The position numbers and the translations under genes are program-made. Shown in pieces: positions 43,990-52,762 of a DNA stretch of 64,000 bases. The stretch lies in the NCBI RefSeq assembly GCF_014138605.1, contig NZ_JACJHX010000004.1:1-64000 (forward strand), given 5' to 3'. The first letter of the stretch is position 1, and each line of letters starts with the position of its first letter. Under the pieces are notes generated by a model. That model worked only from the letters and a program-made list of their open reading frames with translations. It was not told the origin of the DNA and made no database searches. Origin of the DNA: Peribacillus huizhouensis (GTDB lineage: Bacteria > Bacillota > Bacilli > Bacillales > DSM-1321).

Positions 43990-44994
43990 CTATACGCTAG
44001 CCTTTCTTCTTGCTTTAATTGAATTTAACCAAACCGCTAAAAGTATAACTACTCCTTTAATCATTAGCTGATTATAAGAAGACACATTTAATAAATTTAA
44101 TCCGTTGTTCAGAATGGAAATAATCGCTACTCCCATTAAGGTTCCAGAAATTTTCCCTTCTCCTCCAAATAGATTTGTCCCACCTAAAACAACAGCGGCT
44201 ATTGCATCTAATTCTGAACCAGTACCTGCATTTGGAGAACCTGATGACAAACGGGAAGCAAGTACAATACCTGCAATCGCCATAATAGCCCCACCAAAAG
44301 CATAAACACTCGTTTTAACTAGTTTTACATTTATTCCACATAATCTAGCAGCTTCTTCATTGTCCCCAATTGTATAAACGTATCTTCCAAAGCGTGTATG
44401 CGATAATAATAAATGGCCAATAATCGCAACAATAATCATAATCACAATAGCAGTTGGAATGGGACCGATAAATCCTCGTCCTATCTCACGAAATACAGCA
44501 TCAGAAACAACGATTGGCGTTCCTTCGGTGTACACAAATGCGATTCCGCTAAGAATGGTCAACATTGCTAAAGTAACAATGAATGGCGGAATATTCTGTG
44601 TTGAAATAACAGTGCCCATGAATAACCCAATTAGCCCACCAATGATAATCGTTAAGAGTATTGCCAATGGTATTGGTACACCTGCAACAATCAGTCCACT
44701 TACAGCAACTCCACTAACAGCCAGCTGTGACCCTGCACTTAAATCAATCCCACCTGTAATAATAATGAAAGTCATGGCTACAGCCATAATGCATAGAACT
44801 GAAGATTGGCGCATTACATTGACTAAGTTGTCAACTGTTAAAAAATCAGTTGTGATAATAGACATAATAATAAAGAGAAGAGCAAGTCCAATAGTCGTAC
44901 TCCCTTTGTCAAAAATGACGAAAAGAGTATTTTTCCAGTTTATATTTTTGTTATTTTGACTCATTTCGATGCTACTTGAATTATTCTTAAGCAC
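43990..44994 (-). CDS. ABC transporter permease, RbsC type
   Basis: A 334-residue membrane protein of about 9-10 spans. AVAMTFIIITGGIDLSAGSQ (about 75-95) and GLCGINVKLVK-like (RLCGINVKLVKTSVY), with DAIAAVVLGGTNLFGGEGKI, are diagnostic of RbsC/XylH sugar permeases. It pairs with the RbsA-type ATPase encoded upstream, overlapping it by 8 nt. The start is GTG at 44994. Transports a sugar or nucleoside-type substrate. Confidence 0.92.
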   Translation of the reverse strand: MLKNNSSSIEMSQNNKNINWKNTLFVIFDKGSTTIGLALLFIIMSIITTDFLTVDNLVNVMRQSSVLCIMAVAMTFIIITGGIDLSAGSQLAVSGVAVSGLIVAGVPIPLAILLTIIIGGLIGLFMGTVISTQNIPPFIVTLAMLTILSGIAFVYTEGTPIVVSDAVFREIGRGFIGPIPTAIVIMIIVAIIGHLLLSHTRFGRYVYTIGDNEEAARLCGINVKLVKTSVYAFGGAIMAIAGIVLASRLSSGSPNAGTGSELDAIAAVVLGGTNLFGGEGKISGTLMGVAIISILNNGLNLLNVSSYNQLMIKGVVILLAVWLNSIKARRKASV

Positions 44995-46489
44995 TTATTC
45001 CACCCCCAAAAGCTAATTTCAATATATTATCAGAGGTAATCATATCTTTTTCCAGTTCACCCGCAAGAGTACCTTCCCTCATTACGATTGTCCGGTCACT
45101 CATTCCAACGATCTCAGCTATTTCTGAAGATATCATGATAATCCCAACTCCTTGCTCAGCAAGTTTACTAATTTGTGCAAAGATTTCTGCTTTTGCCCCT
45201 ACATCTACCCCGCGACACGGCTCATCTAAAATGAGAATACGTGGTTCTTGGATCATCCACCTTGAGATGATTGCTTTTTGTTGATTTCCTCCACTTAAAG
45301 TAGATATCGTCTGTTCTATTGATCTAGTTTTAATATTTAATTTCTTCTTATAGTCTTCCGATTCTTTCTTTTCTGCCTTCTTATTAATAAATAGATTCGT
45401 AGTATATTTTCTGAGATTCGGTAGGGAAATGTTATCTCTAACAGTTTGTTTGAGAACTAGCCCTGTCTCTTTACGGTTTTCTGTCACAAAGCCGATACCT
45501 AACTTTATCGCATCACTCGGCCCTTTAATTTCTACCTTTTTATTATCAATAAGAATTTCTCCCGCATCCTTTTTAAGCATACCGAATAATGCCTGGGCAA
45601 TTTCTGTTCGTCCTGAACCTACCAGTCCAGCAATACCTAGAATTTCGCCAGAACGCAGATTAAAGTTGATATTATTAAGAACTCCTGTTTTTGAAAGGTT
45701 TTGTACATCAAGAATTGTTTCACCAATTGGAACTTCAATTTTATTGAAGTAACTTTCCATTTTACGATTAACCATTAATTCGACTAGGGAATCAACATCC
45801 TTAACTTCACTCATAGGCAAAGATTTTATATACTTCCCGTCCCTTAAAACGGTTACAGTATCACATACTTTAAATATCTCATCCATCCTGTGCGAAATGT
45901 ACAGGATACTAACACCTTTATTTTTTAATTCTGTAACTAATGAAAGCAATATCTCTGTTTCTCTTTCTGATAAAGAAGATGTTGGTTCATCCATGATTAA
46001 TATTTTTGCATCTTGAGAAATGGCACGTGCAATTTCGATCATTTGCTTTTGGGCAATACTGATATCTTTAGCCATTTGCTTTGGATCTAAATTTATTTGA
46101 AGCGATGCAAAAATTTCTTTTGCGGTTTGATTCATTTGTTTCCAATCAATTAAACCCAGTTTGTTTACAGGTTGACTGCCTAGAAACACATTTTCTGCTA
46201 CAGTTAAGTAGTTCGCTACATTTAATTCTTGATAAATACAATGAATCCCTAATTTCTTTGAAGTCTTCGGATCCATATTCTCAACTTTTTCACCTTTATA
46301 AAAAATTTCACCACTAGATTTCGAATAAGCACCAGTTAATATTTTCATTAAAGTGGACTTTCCTGCACCATTTTCACCTACAAGCGCATGAACACTACCT
46401 GGATGAACAGTTAGTGAAACATCCGTTAAGGCTTTTACACCAGAAAATGATTTTGTAATATGTTTCAACTCGATTATTGGTGAGTTCAT
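44987..46489 (-). CDS. ABC transporter ATPase, RbsA type (two nucleotide-binding domains)
   Basis: A 500-residue protein of duplicated ATPase modules. First: Walker A GENGAGKST (about 38), signature-region ISIAQKQMIEIARAIS and Walker B ILIMDEPTSSL. Second: GLVGSGRTEIAQ (degenerate Walker A, as in RbsA) and signature LSGGNQQKAIISRW with LILDEPCRGVDVGAKAEI. It energises import through the adjacent RbsC-type permease. AGAGGGGAG precedes the ATG. Confidence 0.94.
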   Translation of the reverse strand: MNSPIIELKHITKSFSGVKALTDVSLTVHPGSVHALVGENGAGKSTLMKILTGAYSKSSGEIFYKGEKVENMDPKTSKKLGIHCIYQELNVANYLTVAENVFLGSQPVNKLGLIDWKQMNQTAKEIFASLQINLDPKQMAKDISIAQKQMIEIARAISQDAKILIMDEPTSSLSERETEILLSLVTELKNKGVSILYISHRMDEIFKVCDTVTVLRDGKYIKSLPMSEVKDVDSLVELMVNRKMESYFNKIEVPIGETILDVQNLSKTGVLNNINFNLRSGEILGIAGLVGSGRTEIAQALFGMLKKDAGEILIDNKKVEIKGPSDAIKLGIGFVTENRKETGLVLKQTVRDNISLPNLRKYTTNLFINKKAEKKESEDYKKKLNIKTRSIEQTISTLSGGNQQKAIISRWMIQEPRILILDEPCRGVDVGAKAEIFAQISKLAEQGVGIIMISSEIAEIVGMSDRTIVMREGTLAGELEKDMITSDNILKLAFGGGISA

Positions 46490-46542
46490 TAAACAACTCC
46501 CCTCTCTTTTGGAGTTAAAATCAAGGAGAAAAACCTCCCTGA

Positions 46543-47493
46543 TTATTTTTTGAAATGTTCATCGACATTTTCTTTATCAATAAGAATGACAGGAACACTA
46601 ATATTTTTATCTAGTTTCTTACCATTAATTGCTTCAAGAGCTGCTTTAATAGATTCTTCACCGATTTTAGATGGTTGCTGCTGTATCATTGCTAGTATAT
46701 AATCTTCACGGACTCCTTCTGCTGCCTCATCCGTCACATCAAAACCAATAATTTTTGTATGCTTGTTGTTAGCTGATTCAAGAGCTGCTAATGCACCTAA
46801 AACGCTGTTTTCTGCAGTAGCATAAATATAATCGACATGCGGATTCGCTTGAAGGATATTTTCAACTGTAGCCATTGATTTTTGACGATCGTATCCTGGT
46901 TGGCTGTTTAGAATTTTAACCTTATCAAACCCTTTTAGCGCTTCTTTTAATCCTTCTAATCTTTGTTTTTGTACGAAAGATTGCTCGTGCGTGACAACTG
47001 CGACTTCTACTTCTTTCCCATCTGCTTCAACTTTGTTTTTTAAATACTCACCTAATTGTTTACCAGCTTCATAATTTTCAGTTCCGATAAAAGTATCTAC
47101 ACTTTCACTTTCCACAACAGCATCTGCAGTAATAATAGGAATTCCTTTATCTTTCGCTTCTTCAATTACAGGAATAACTCCAGCATTATCAACCGCTAAA
47201 ACTACTAAAGCATCTACCTTTTTTTGCATATAATCTTCAATTGAAGATACTTGCTTAGCTAAATCCAAGTTAGGGTCATTAACTAATAATTCTACTCCAG
47301 CTTCTTCAGCAGCTTTTTTCATCCCATTGTCAATATCAATAAAAAACTGATGACGTAATGTAGCTGTTGTAACTCCAATTGTTAATTTTCCGTCTTCCTT
47401 TTTGTCAGATCCTGACTTTTCCACATTAGACGAACTACAAGCTGCCAAAATCATGACCATAGCTGCAACGATTAGTAAAAAAACTTTTTTCAT
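46543..47493 (-). CDS. Sugar-type ABC substrate-binding lipoprotein, RbsB type
   Basis: A 316-residue exported lipoprotein: signal peptide and lipobox ILAACSSS (Cys about 19), then a periplasmic-binding protein type 1 fold (IGVTTATLRHQFFIDIDNGM, VDALVVLAVDNAGVIPVI, IPIITADAVV). It captures the substrate for the RbsA/RbsC pair. Ligand-binding residues do not clearly match ribose. GGAGGGG precedes the ATG. Confidence 0.92.
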   Translation of the reverse strand: MKKVFLLIVAAMVMILAACSSSNVEKSGSDKKEDGKLTIGVTTATLRHQFFIDIDNGMKKAAEEAGVELLVNDPNLDLAKQVSSIEDYMQKKVDALVVLAVDNAGVIPVIEEAKDKGIPIITADAVVESESVDTFIGTENYEAGKQLGEYLKNKVEADGKEVEVAVVTHEQSFVQKQRLEGLKEALKGFDKVKILNSQPGYDRQKSMATVENILQANPHVDYIYATAENSVLGALAALESANNKHTKIIGFDVTDEAAEGVREDYILAMIQQQPSKIGEESIKAALEAINGKKLDKNISVPVILIDKENVDEHFKK

Positions 47494-47511
47494 AAATTCC
47501 CCTCCATATTT

Positions 47512-48801
47512 TTAATTATTTAAATTTATTGACTCAACATCACACCAAGAAATAATGAAATTCACATAAATCTCGATTAATGATAAAAACTGAGATATAG
47601 GCACTGATTCATCGACACAGTGACATTGTCTCGGATCTCCACAGCCTACAATAATCGTAGGAATTTTACCGAATCCAGAAAGGATACGAGCATCACATCC
47701 CGCGGGCATCCCCTCAATTACAGCTTCTTTCTGTAATACATCCTCTATTACACTCTTCATTTCTTGTACGAGTGAATGAGTTATTGGCGTTTCAAAAGGA
47801 TATCCTTCCTGATAAACATTTACTTGAGGAGGATGTTCCTTCAACCACTCATCGCCATTGACAACGCTTTCAATAGCCCCTAACACTTGGCTGTTCACAC
47901 GCTCTCTTGTTAGTCCATAAGCTTCATTTTGTTTTGGCTGATAATGAAGACATGTTTTTAACGTACAAGAACCTGGAACTACTGAACCAGCTATACCTCC
48001 TGCTATCTCCCCAAGATTAATAGTAGGGCCTGGTAAAAGAGGATGTTTCTCTGTCATAAGCCAGCGATGCTCCAAATCTTTCAGAGATTGATAGATTTTT
48101 ATCGCCTTGTCAATAGCATTGACACCCTCCCAAAGTTGGCTGGAATGAAGACTATGCCCTTCAACCACTATTTCATGAAATAAAAACCCCATATGCGCTG
48201 GCTGGATGTGTAATTGAGTAGGTTCCCCCACAATCGCTGCATCAGCTGTATAACCTCTTTCTACACAAGCAAGAGTTCCATTCCCACCACCTTCCTCATC
48301 AACTACGGATTGGATAATTAAATCACCTTTTAATTGTATTCCTGACGTCTTGATGACTTGTGCTGCTAGAATCATGGCAGCTAAAGATGCCTTCATATCG
48401 GTAGACCCAAGTCCATATAGAACATCTCCTTGAACTTGTCCTAAGAAAGGATCATTAGACCACTTATCTCGGTCTCCGAATGGCATGGTATCTATATGCC
48501 CGTTTAGTATTAAAGATTTTCCTCCACCCGTTCCTTTTAGAATTCCTACAATATTGGGACGCTCGCGATTATCATGACCTAAATTGGCACCTGGAAATTT
48601 TTTTATTTTTTCATCTTCCACTAAAAACTCATCAATTTCAAAGCCAAGATCCAAAAGTTTCTGCTTAATGATTTCTTGCCCCGCTTTTTCTTTTCCGCCA
48701 AGAACCCCGTGCCCAAGCACTTGAGTATCGGTTTGCACTAATTGTGACAAGAAGTTTATATACTCTTCCTTATTTGAATATACGATTTCATTTACAGTCA
48801 T
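47512..48801 (-). CDS. M20-family metallopeptidase (ArgE/DapE type), early gene of the LacI operon
   Basis: A 429-residue zinc amidohydrolase. Ligand motifs LNGHIDTMPFG, GLGSTDMKASLAAM, SVVDEEGGGNGT and VGEPTQLHIQPAHMG are present, with a dimerisation-domain segment GHSLHSSQLWEGVNA. It differs clearly in sequence from the second M20 enzyme of the same operon (41034-42218), so the pathway seems to need two different amide hydrolyses. Resembles acetylornithine deacetylase/succinyl-diaminopimelate desuccinylase in general fold only. GGTGATG precedes the ATG. Confidence 0.85.
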   Translation of the reverse strand: MTVNEIVYSNKEEYINFLSQLVQTDTQVLGHGVLGGKEKAGQEIIKQKLLDLGFEIDEFLVEDEKIKKFPGANLGHDNRERPNIVGILKGTGGGKSLILNGHIDTMPFGDRDKWSNDPFLGQVQGDVLYGLGSTDMKASLAAMILAAQVIKTSGIQLKGDLIIQSVVDEEGGGNGTLACVERGYTADAAIVGEPTQLHIQPAHMGFLFHEIVVEGHSLHSSQLWEGVNAIDKAIKIYQSLKDLEHRWLMTEKHPLLPGPTINLGEIAGGIAGSVVPGSCTLKTCLHYQPKQNEAYGLTRERVNSQVLGAIESVVNGDEWLKEHPPQVNVYQEGYPFETPITHSLVQEMKSVIEDVLQKEAVIEGMPAGCDARILSGFGKIPTIIVGCGDPRQCHCVDESVPISQFLSLIEIYVNFIISWCDVESINLNN

Positions 48802-48823
48802 TCACATCACCAGCCTACGATTA

Positions 48824-49558
48824 TTATTTCTTAATGTGTTCTAAAATTCGTTGCCATAATGGTTGATAATATTCCCAGTCCATGAATTCTATTGGCCCCC
48901 AATGTGGAGCACAATCGCTAGCAAAGGCAGCTGTTTTCCCTTTTCCATATTCCCCAATAACTAATAATGGATCTCCTTCGATTTGTACCAAAGTTGTTGC
49001 ATTTTCCTTTGCAGAAAAACGATTATAGCCTAAAAACGGCGGCCATTGTTCGAGACCTTTTGTTATCGAGTGCTCAAGAGTTGTTTCAGGATAAACCCCT
49101 TCTGGTTTTTCTACCCTATCATCCCTGTCTAACATTTCTACTGGAAGAACGTCAGCAAGAATCGTATTTTTATAGTTGGCTTTTCCTTCTATCCCCATAA
49201 AAGATAGATAGCCTCCTATCATCAATAGCCCTCCGCCATTTTCGACATATTGACGTATAAGTTCTAAGGAATTCGGAATTCTTTCCATATAATAAAAGGT
49301 TTTATTTTGAAGCAAGAAAGTATTACTTCCTATATCACTAATCACAATCGAATCGTACTGCTCCAAAGCTTCAAGCTTATCCGGAAATCTCACTTGAACT
49401 TCGTGTGAAGGCATGTAATCAATTTCTATACCTCTATTTCTTAAACTATCAATTAAAAAAGTTGCGCCTTCTTCATATTTAGTTGATTCAAACGTGTCAT
49501 ATCCTTTTGCATGAATCATATGAACAGTCCATGATTCCCCTATAAATAATATTCTCAT
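48824..49558 (-). CDS. GATase1-like protein (PF07090-type putative glutamine amidotransferase)
   Basis: A 244-residue protein beginning MRILFIGESWTVHMIHAKGY, with IEIDYMPSHEVQVRFPD, YDSIVISDIGSNTF, NGGGLLMIGGYLSFMGIEGK and FASDCAPHWGPIEFMDW. This is the family labelled putative glutamine amidotransferase (COG5426). The expected GATase nucleophile Cys is not at the usual elbow, so it is probably not a true glutaminase; activity unknown. First structural gene of the operon, with a cre/LacI-type operator 19 nt upstream of the ATG and AAGGGGG as ribosome binding site. Confidence 0.75.
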   Translation of the reverse strand: MRILFIGESWTVHMIHAKGYDTFESTKYEEGATFLIDSLRNRGIEIDYMPSHEVQVRFPDKLEALEQYDSIVISDIGSNTFLLQNKTFYYMERIPNSLELIRQYVENGGGLLMIGGYLSFMGIEGKANYKNTILADVLPVEMLDRDDRVEKPEGVYPETTLEHSITKGLEQWPPFLGYNRFSAKENATTLVQIEGDPLLVIGEYGKGKTAAFASDCAPHWGPIEFMDWEYYQPLWQRILEHIKK

Positions 49559-49576
49559 TTCAATTCCCCCTTTATT

Positions 49577-49590
49577 TGTAAGCGATTACA
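49577..49590. promoter_or_regulatory. LacI/CcpA-type operator in front of the ABC-BtpA operon
   Basis: TGTAAGCGATTACA is a near-palindrome fitting the LacI/GalR-family consensus (TGNAANCGNWWNCA). It lies just upstream of the ribosome binding site of the first structural gene, so binding would block transcription. Candidate site for the LacI protein encoded upstream and/or CcpA. Confidence 0.65.
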
Positions 49591-50116
49591 TTACTAGCGA
49601 AAATCTACTTGATTTCTGATAAGATGCCAATCTTAGCTATTTCACTAGACTTCCTCTGACCAATCGCTCCTATCTTCATTTCAACAATCATTTACCATAT
49701 CAACTTTTTGCATCACCCCTTTCAAATAACATTTTGATCCTTTTTACTCCTACTGTCGTTATTGCTATTTGAAGTCTGATACCTTGATAAAACACTATTC
49801 GCTATTAAACTATTAAATTAATAGCTGCTATACCCTTAGATTAACTTTTCAGTGTTTCATACTAAATGTTCTATCAAGACAGACATTCAGATTGTAATAC
49901 ATTCTCTGTATTTCTTTTTCTCATTAAAAGTATTAACTTGCTTTGAATACGGTATTGAATTTTGAGCACTTTCTAGTGTAACTGCTATTGCGGCTGCGCA
50001 GCTTGAAGTGCACTCTTTCCTCCTGAGAAAAAGGAAGTTTCTATCCCCTGTATCGTCTCACCATTATCCATATTCATACTACTTATCACTAAAATTCGGG
50101 ACATTCCTCCCGCTCC
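49591..50116. other. Intergenic region between the LacI gene and the operon it likely controls
   Basis: About 530 nt, AT-rich, holding the operon promoter region. No ORF or clear promoter pair that I would defend. Confidence 0.4.
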
Positions 50117-51127
50117 TTAACCCAAGTATTTCACCGACCCAAATTTCTGAAGTTCAACACCTAAGGTAACTTTCTTAGGAAATGATTCGTTTTTTTCAAC
50201 TTGCTTTAACTTTTCAATGAGCATTTCAGCTGCATGAGTCCCCATTTCATATGTTGGACGTTTTACAACACTCACTCTCGGCTTAACAAATTCAGCAAGA
50301 TCATTTGCATCAAAGCCTACGAGGGATACATCTAATCCTATTGTGAGATCCAAATCTCTTAATGCCTTTATAGTTCCTTGACAAATCAGATTGTTTGCAG
50401 CAAATATTGCTGTTGGCGGTTTGGGTAATTTCATCAGTTCTTTAGTTGATTGGTAACCGTTGTTTTCAAACCAATCTCCATGCTTTTGGTAATCACTTAC
50501 TAATTCAATACCATTATCTTTTAGTGCTTGTTGATATCCCCAGTACCTTTCAGTTCCGTCATTAAATGTTTGAGGTCCAGTAATAATAGCGATATCTCGA
50601 TGTCCATATTCGATTAAATATTTAGTGGCTTCATATGCTCCACCAAAATTGTCAATGATCACTCCATCAAGACCGCAACCATCAATATAACGATCTACGA
50701 GGATGACTGGCTTATTCATTTTTTGATAAAATACTGGATCCTTATGTGCGCCAATTAGTACAATTCCATCAACATTTCTCCGGAGGGAGCTTTCAAAGAA
50801 TGTATCTTCTTCACTTTCACTATCATTTGTTGAAAATACAAAGGTATTATAACCCCTTTCTTTAGCCACATTAACTGTTCCTTTGATAACTGATGTATAA
50901 AATGGGTTTTCTATTTCAGGAACGACCACTGCCAACATCTGCGTTTGTTTAGTAATCATGGATGCAGCCATCGTATTAGGTACATAATTTAGTTCCTTAA
51001 CTACTTTTAATACCTTTTTACGTGTTTGGTCACTAACCCTATCCAGTCCATTTAGGACTCTTGAAACTGTCGCTACTGAAACATTTGCTTGTTTAGCGAC
51101 ATCTTTAATTGTTATGTCACAGGTCAT
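50117..51127 (-). CDS. LacI-family transcriptional regulator
   Basis: A 336-residue repressor. The helix-turn-helix and hinge read TIKDVAKQANVSVATVSRVL (about 6-25), followed by YVPNTMAASMITKQT and a PBP1-type effector domain (VVPEIENPFYTSVIKG, VDGIVLIGAHKD, VGFDANDLAEFVKP). Encoded upstream of, and on the same strand as, the ABC/BtpA/PfkB/M20 operon, its probable target. Two TGTAAACGTTTTTA-type sites in its own promoter region suggest autoregulation. GGAGG precedes the ATG. Confidence 0.92.
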   Translation of the reverse strand: MTCDITIKDVAKQANVSVATVSRVLNGLDRVSDQTRKKVLKVVKELNYVPNTMAASMITKQTQMLAVVVPEIENPFYTSVIKGTVNVAKERGYNTFVFSTNDSESEEDTFFESSLRRNVDGIVLIGAHKDPVFYQKMNKPVILVDRYIDGCGLDGVIIDNFGGAYEATKYLIEYGHRDIAIITGPQTFNDGTERYWGYQQALKDNGIELVSDYQKHGDWFENNGYQSTKELMKLPKPPTAIFAANNLICQGTIKALRDLDLTIGLDVSLVGFDANDLAEFVKPRVSVVKRPTYEMGTHAAEMLIEKLKQVEKNESFPKKVTLGVELQKFGSVKYLG

Positions 51128-51155
51128 TACGATCCTCCATAAAACTTAGTAAATA

Positions 51156-51170
51156 TGTAAACGTTTTTAC
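51156..51170. promoter_or_regulatory. LacI-type operator half of a pair upstream of the lacI-type gene
   Basis: TGTAAACGTTTTTAC lies 29 nt upstream of the LacI start codon. It is the inverted counterpart of the site at 51221-51235. Confidence 0.6.
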
Positions 51171-51220
51171 CAAATAAATACTATATTTACAATTGTATCA
51201 TTATGGCAATTCACCTTTTT

Positions 51221-51235
51221 GTAAAAACGTTTACA
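51221..51235. promoter_or_regulatory. Second LacI-type operator upstream of the lacI-type gene
   Basis: GTAAAAACGTTTACA, inverse of the site at 51156, 65 nt apart (about six helical turns), consistent with looping or dual-site autoregulation. Confidence 0.6.
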
Positions 51236-51457
51236 TTTGGATTATAAATTAATTTTTTAGACTTTTCAATATTTATTTTAAGTATTATGAATTTTTTTAT
51301 TTCATGTTGAGATCCGCCATCATCGATATAGTCGGAATCTTTGTAAAAGGATTGATGCTTAAGTCAATTTCATGATTCATTATTTTAATTTGAAATACAG
51401 ACTTAAAAATTTAGTTCTATTAAAAATTTTAACTTTAAGCAGCTTGCTTTTGAATGT

Positions 51458-51850
51458 TTAAGTTGCATTCATACGGTCGACAGCAATTTTTGAAGCATGA
51501 TAAACCAAGGTTAGATCAATTGAACCTTGGTACGTTTTCCTACACGATAACGAACAGTCTTGAGCTGAAAGTGTAGCTTGGGACATCCACAGAGGTATGG
51601 CGATTAAAATCGGTTTCCAAGTTTTTGAGCAGCGGACTGATGTAGTATTATTTCTAATGTCAGAGGGGATGTTCGCCTTATATCCATTTTGGCAAAGACC
51701 TTCATTGGCTAAAGGACAGTCCTACATTCTTTAGGACGCATGTACTTGAGTGTTTGTTCGGATCTAAACTATCATAGCGATACGAGTGTTCACGAAAACA
51801 AGTCTGTACGAAATGTATATCAAAGCCTTCTGGCTCAGGCTTATTATAAG
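51458..51850 (-). pseudogene. Relic of a DDE transposase (C-terminal part)
   Basis: Minus-strand frames give YNKPEPEGFDIHFVQTCFRE and HSYRYDSLDPNKHSST, then after a shift DCPLANEGLCQNGYKANIPS, VRCSKTWKPI and, after another shift, DLTLVYHASKIAVDRMNAT and a stop at 51458. I recognise the CPLANxGLCQ...LVYNASKLAVDRMN pattern of DDE_Tnp_1-type Bacillus transposases. At least two frame changes and a deletion (the RTAVERVN region is missing). A 71-codon frame at 51920-52135 may be more of the same relic. Confidence 0.65.
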
Positions 51851-52194
51851 CAATCAATGATTGTTGACCCATTCGGTGAGTCTGTGTTTAAATCGGCTCA
51901 ATATCATATCTTGCGTCTATCATTTCGTAACGTATCGCACACGCTTATGGAGCCCTTTTAATAAAGGAATCGCCATCTTTCCGTCATTCAAATTTCGGGA
52001 AGAAAACGGGATTAAATAATATATTGGCTTTCTGTTCCAACGGCTAAATGTCCTTAAAGCCATAGCAATAAACATTCTTACCTTCGCTGTTTTTCTTCCC
52101 ACCTTGTTCAAGCATAACACCACTTCAATAACCAAACTTTATTCCTAAACAACAAAAGAACGTTAAAAGAAATCTTTTCAAAATCCTTCACTCA

Positions 52195-52563
52195 TTATTT
52201 TAGATGTTCATTTAGAACGTTCTCTTCCAAAACATCAGATGTATCACCATACACTTTGATAAGATGTTGTTCTCCCCAAGTGCAAAGCGAATTTAAGATA
52301 CCTTGTAAGCTCCATCCATATTCACTTAGCTCATACTCCACTTTTGGTGGAACTTGATTATAAACAATTCTATTAATGACTCCATCTACCTCTAATTCAC
52401 GTAATTGTTGTGTTAACATCTTTTGTGTAATGTCCGGCATAAGACGCTTCAATTCACTTGTTCGTTTCTTACCGTGTGTTAGATGGCATAGAATGACACA
52501 TTTCCACTTTCCCCCTATCACTTCAAGCGTCGCCTCTACTGAAATATTGTATTTCTTCTTCAT
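52195..52563 (-). CDS. HxlR-family transcriptional regulator
   Basis: A 122-residue winged helix-turn-helix protein. GGKWKCVILCHLTHGKKRTSEL near residue 17 and DITQKMLTQQLRELEVDGVI with EYELSEYGWSL are the HxlR signature. Cys22 and Cys26 lie near the DNA-binding domain; some relatives (YodB, HypR) sense quinones or disulfide stress through Cys, so thiol sensing is possible (inference). Divergent from an MFS exporter gene, with a long palindrome between. The ATG at 52563 has GGAGG 8-9 nt upstream. Confidence 0.9.
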   Translation of the reverse strand: MKKKYNISVEATLEVIGGKWKCVILCHLTHGKKRTSELKRLMPDITQKMLTQQLRELEVDGVINRIVYNQVPPKVEYELSEYGWSLQGILNSLCTWGEQHLIKVYGDTSDVLEENVLNEHLK

Positions 52564-52588
52564 ATATAATTCCTCCACATGTATAGGA

Positions 52589-52636
52589 ACTTAAAAGTAC
52601 CTATAGAACCTTTTGGTTCCTATAGTACTTTTAAGT
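52589..52636. promoter_or_regulatory. Long palindrome between hxlR-type and MFS genes, candidate operator
   Basis: ACTTAAAAGTACCTATAGAA (left) and its near-complement ending CTATAGTACTTTTAAGT form arms of about 22 bp around a few central bases, with only one-base offsets. Its place 25 nt upstream of the HxlR start suggests the regulator's own binding site. Confidence 0.65.
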
Positions 52637-52762
52637 GCGTACTTCTCTACTGATTTCATATGTATCATAATAGCATTTATCGATTGAGTTTGAATGTAAT
52701 TAGTTTTTAGTTTACTTAAAACAAGATCGTTCATACATTACCAAATTTTTAGGAGGAGAAAA

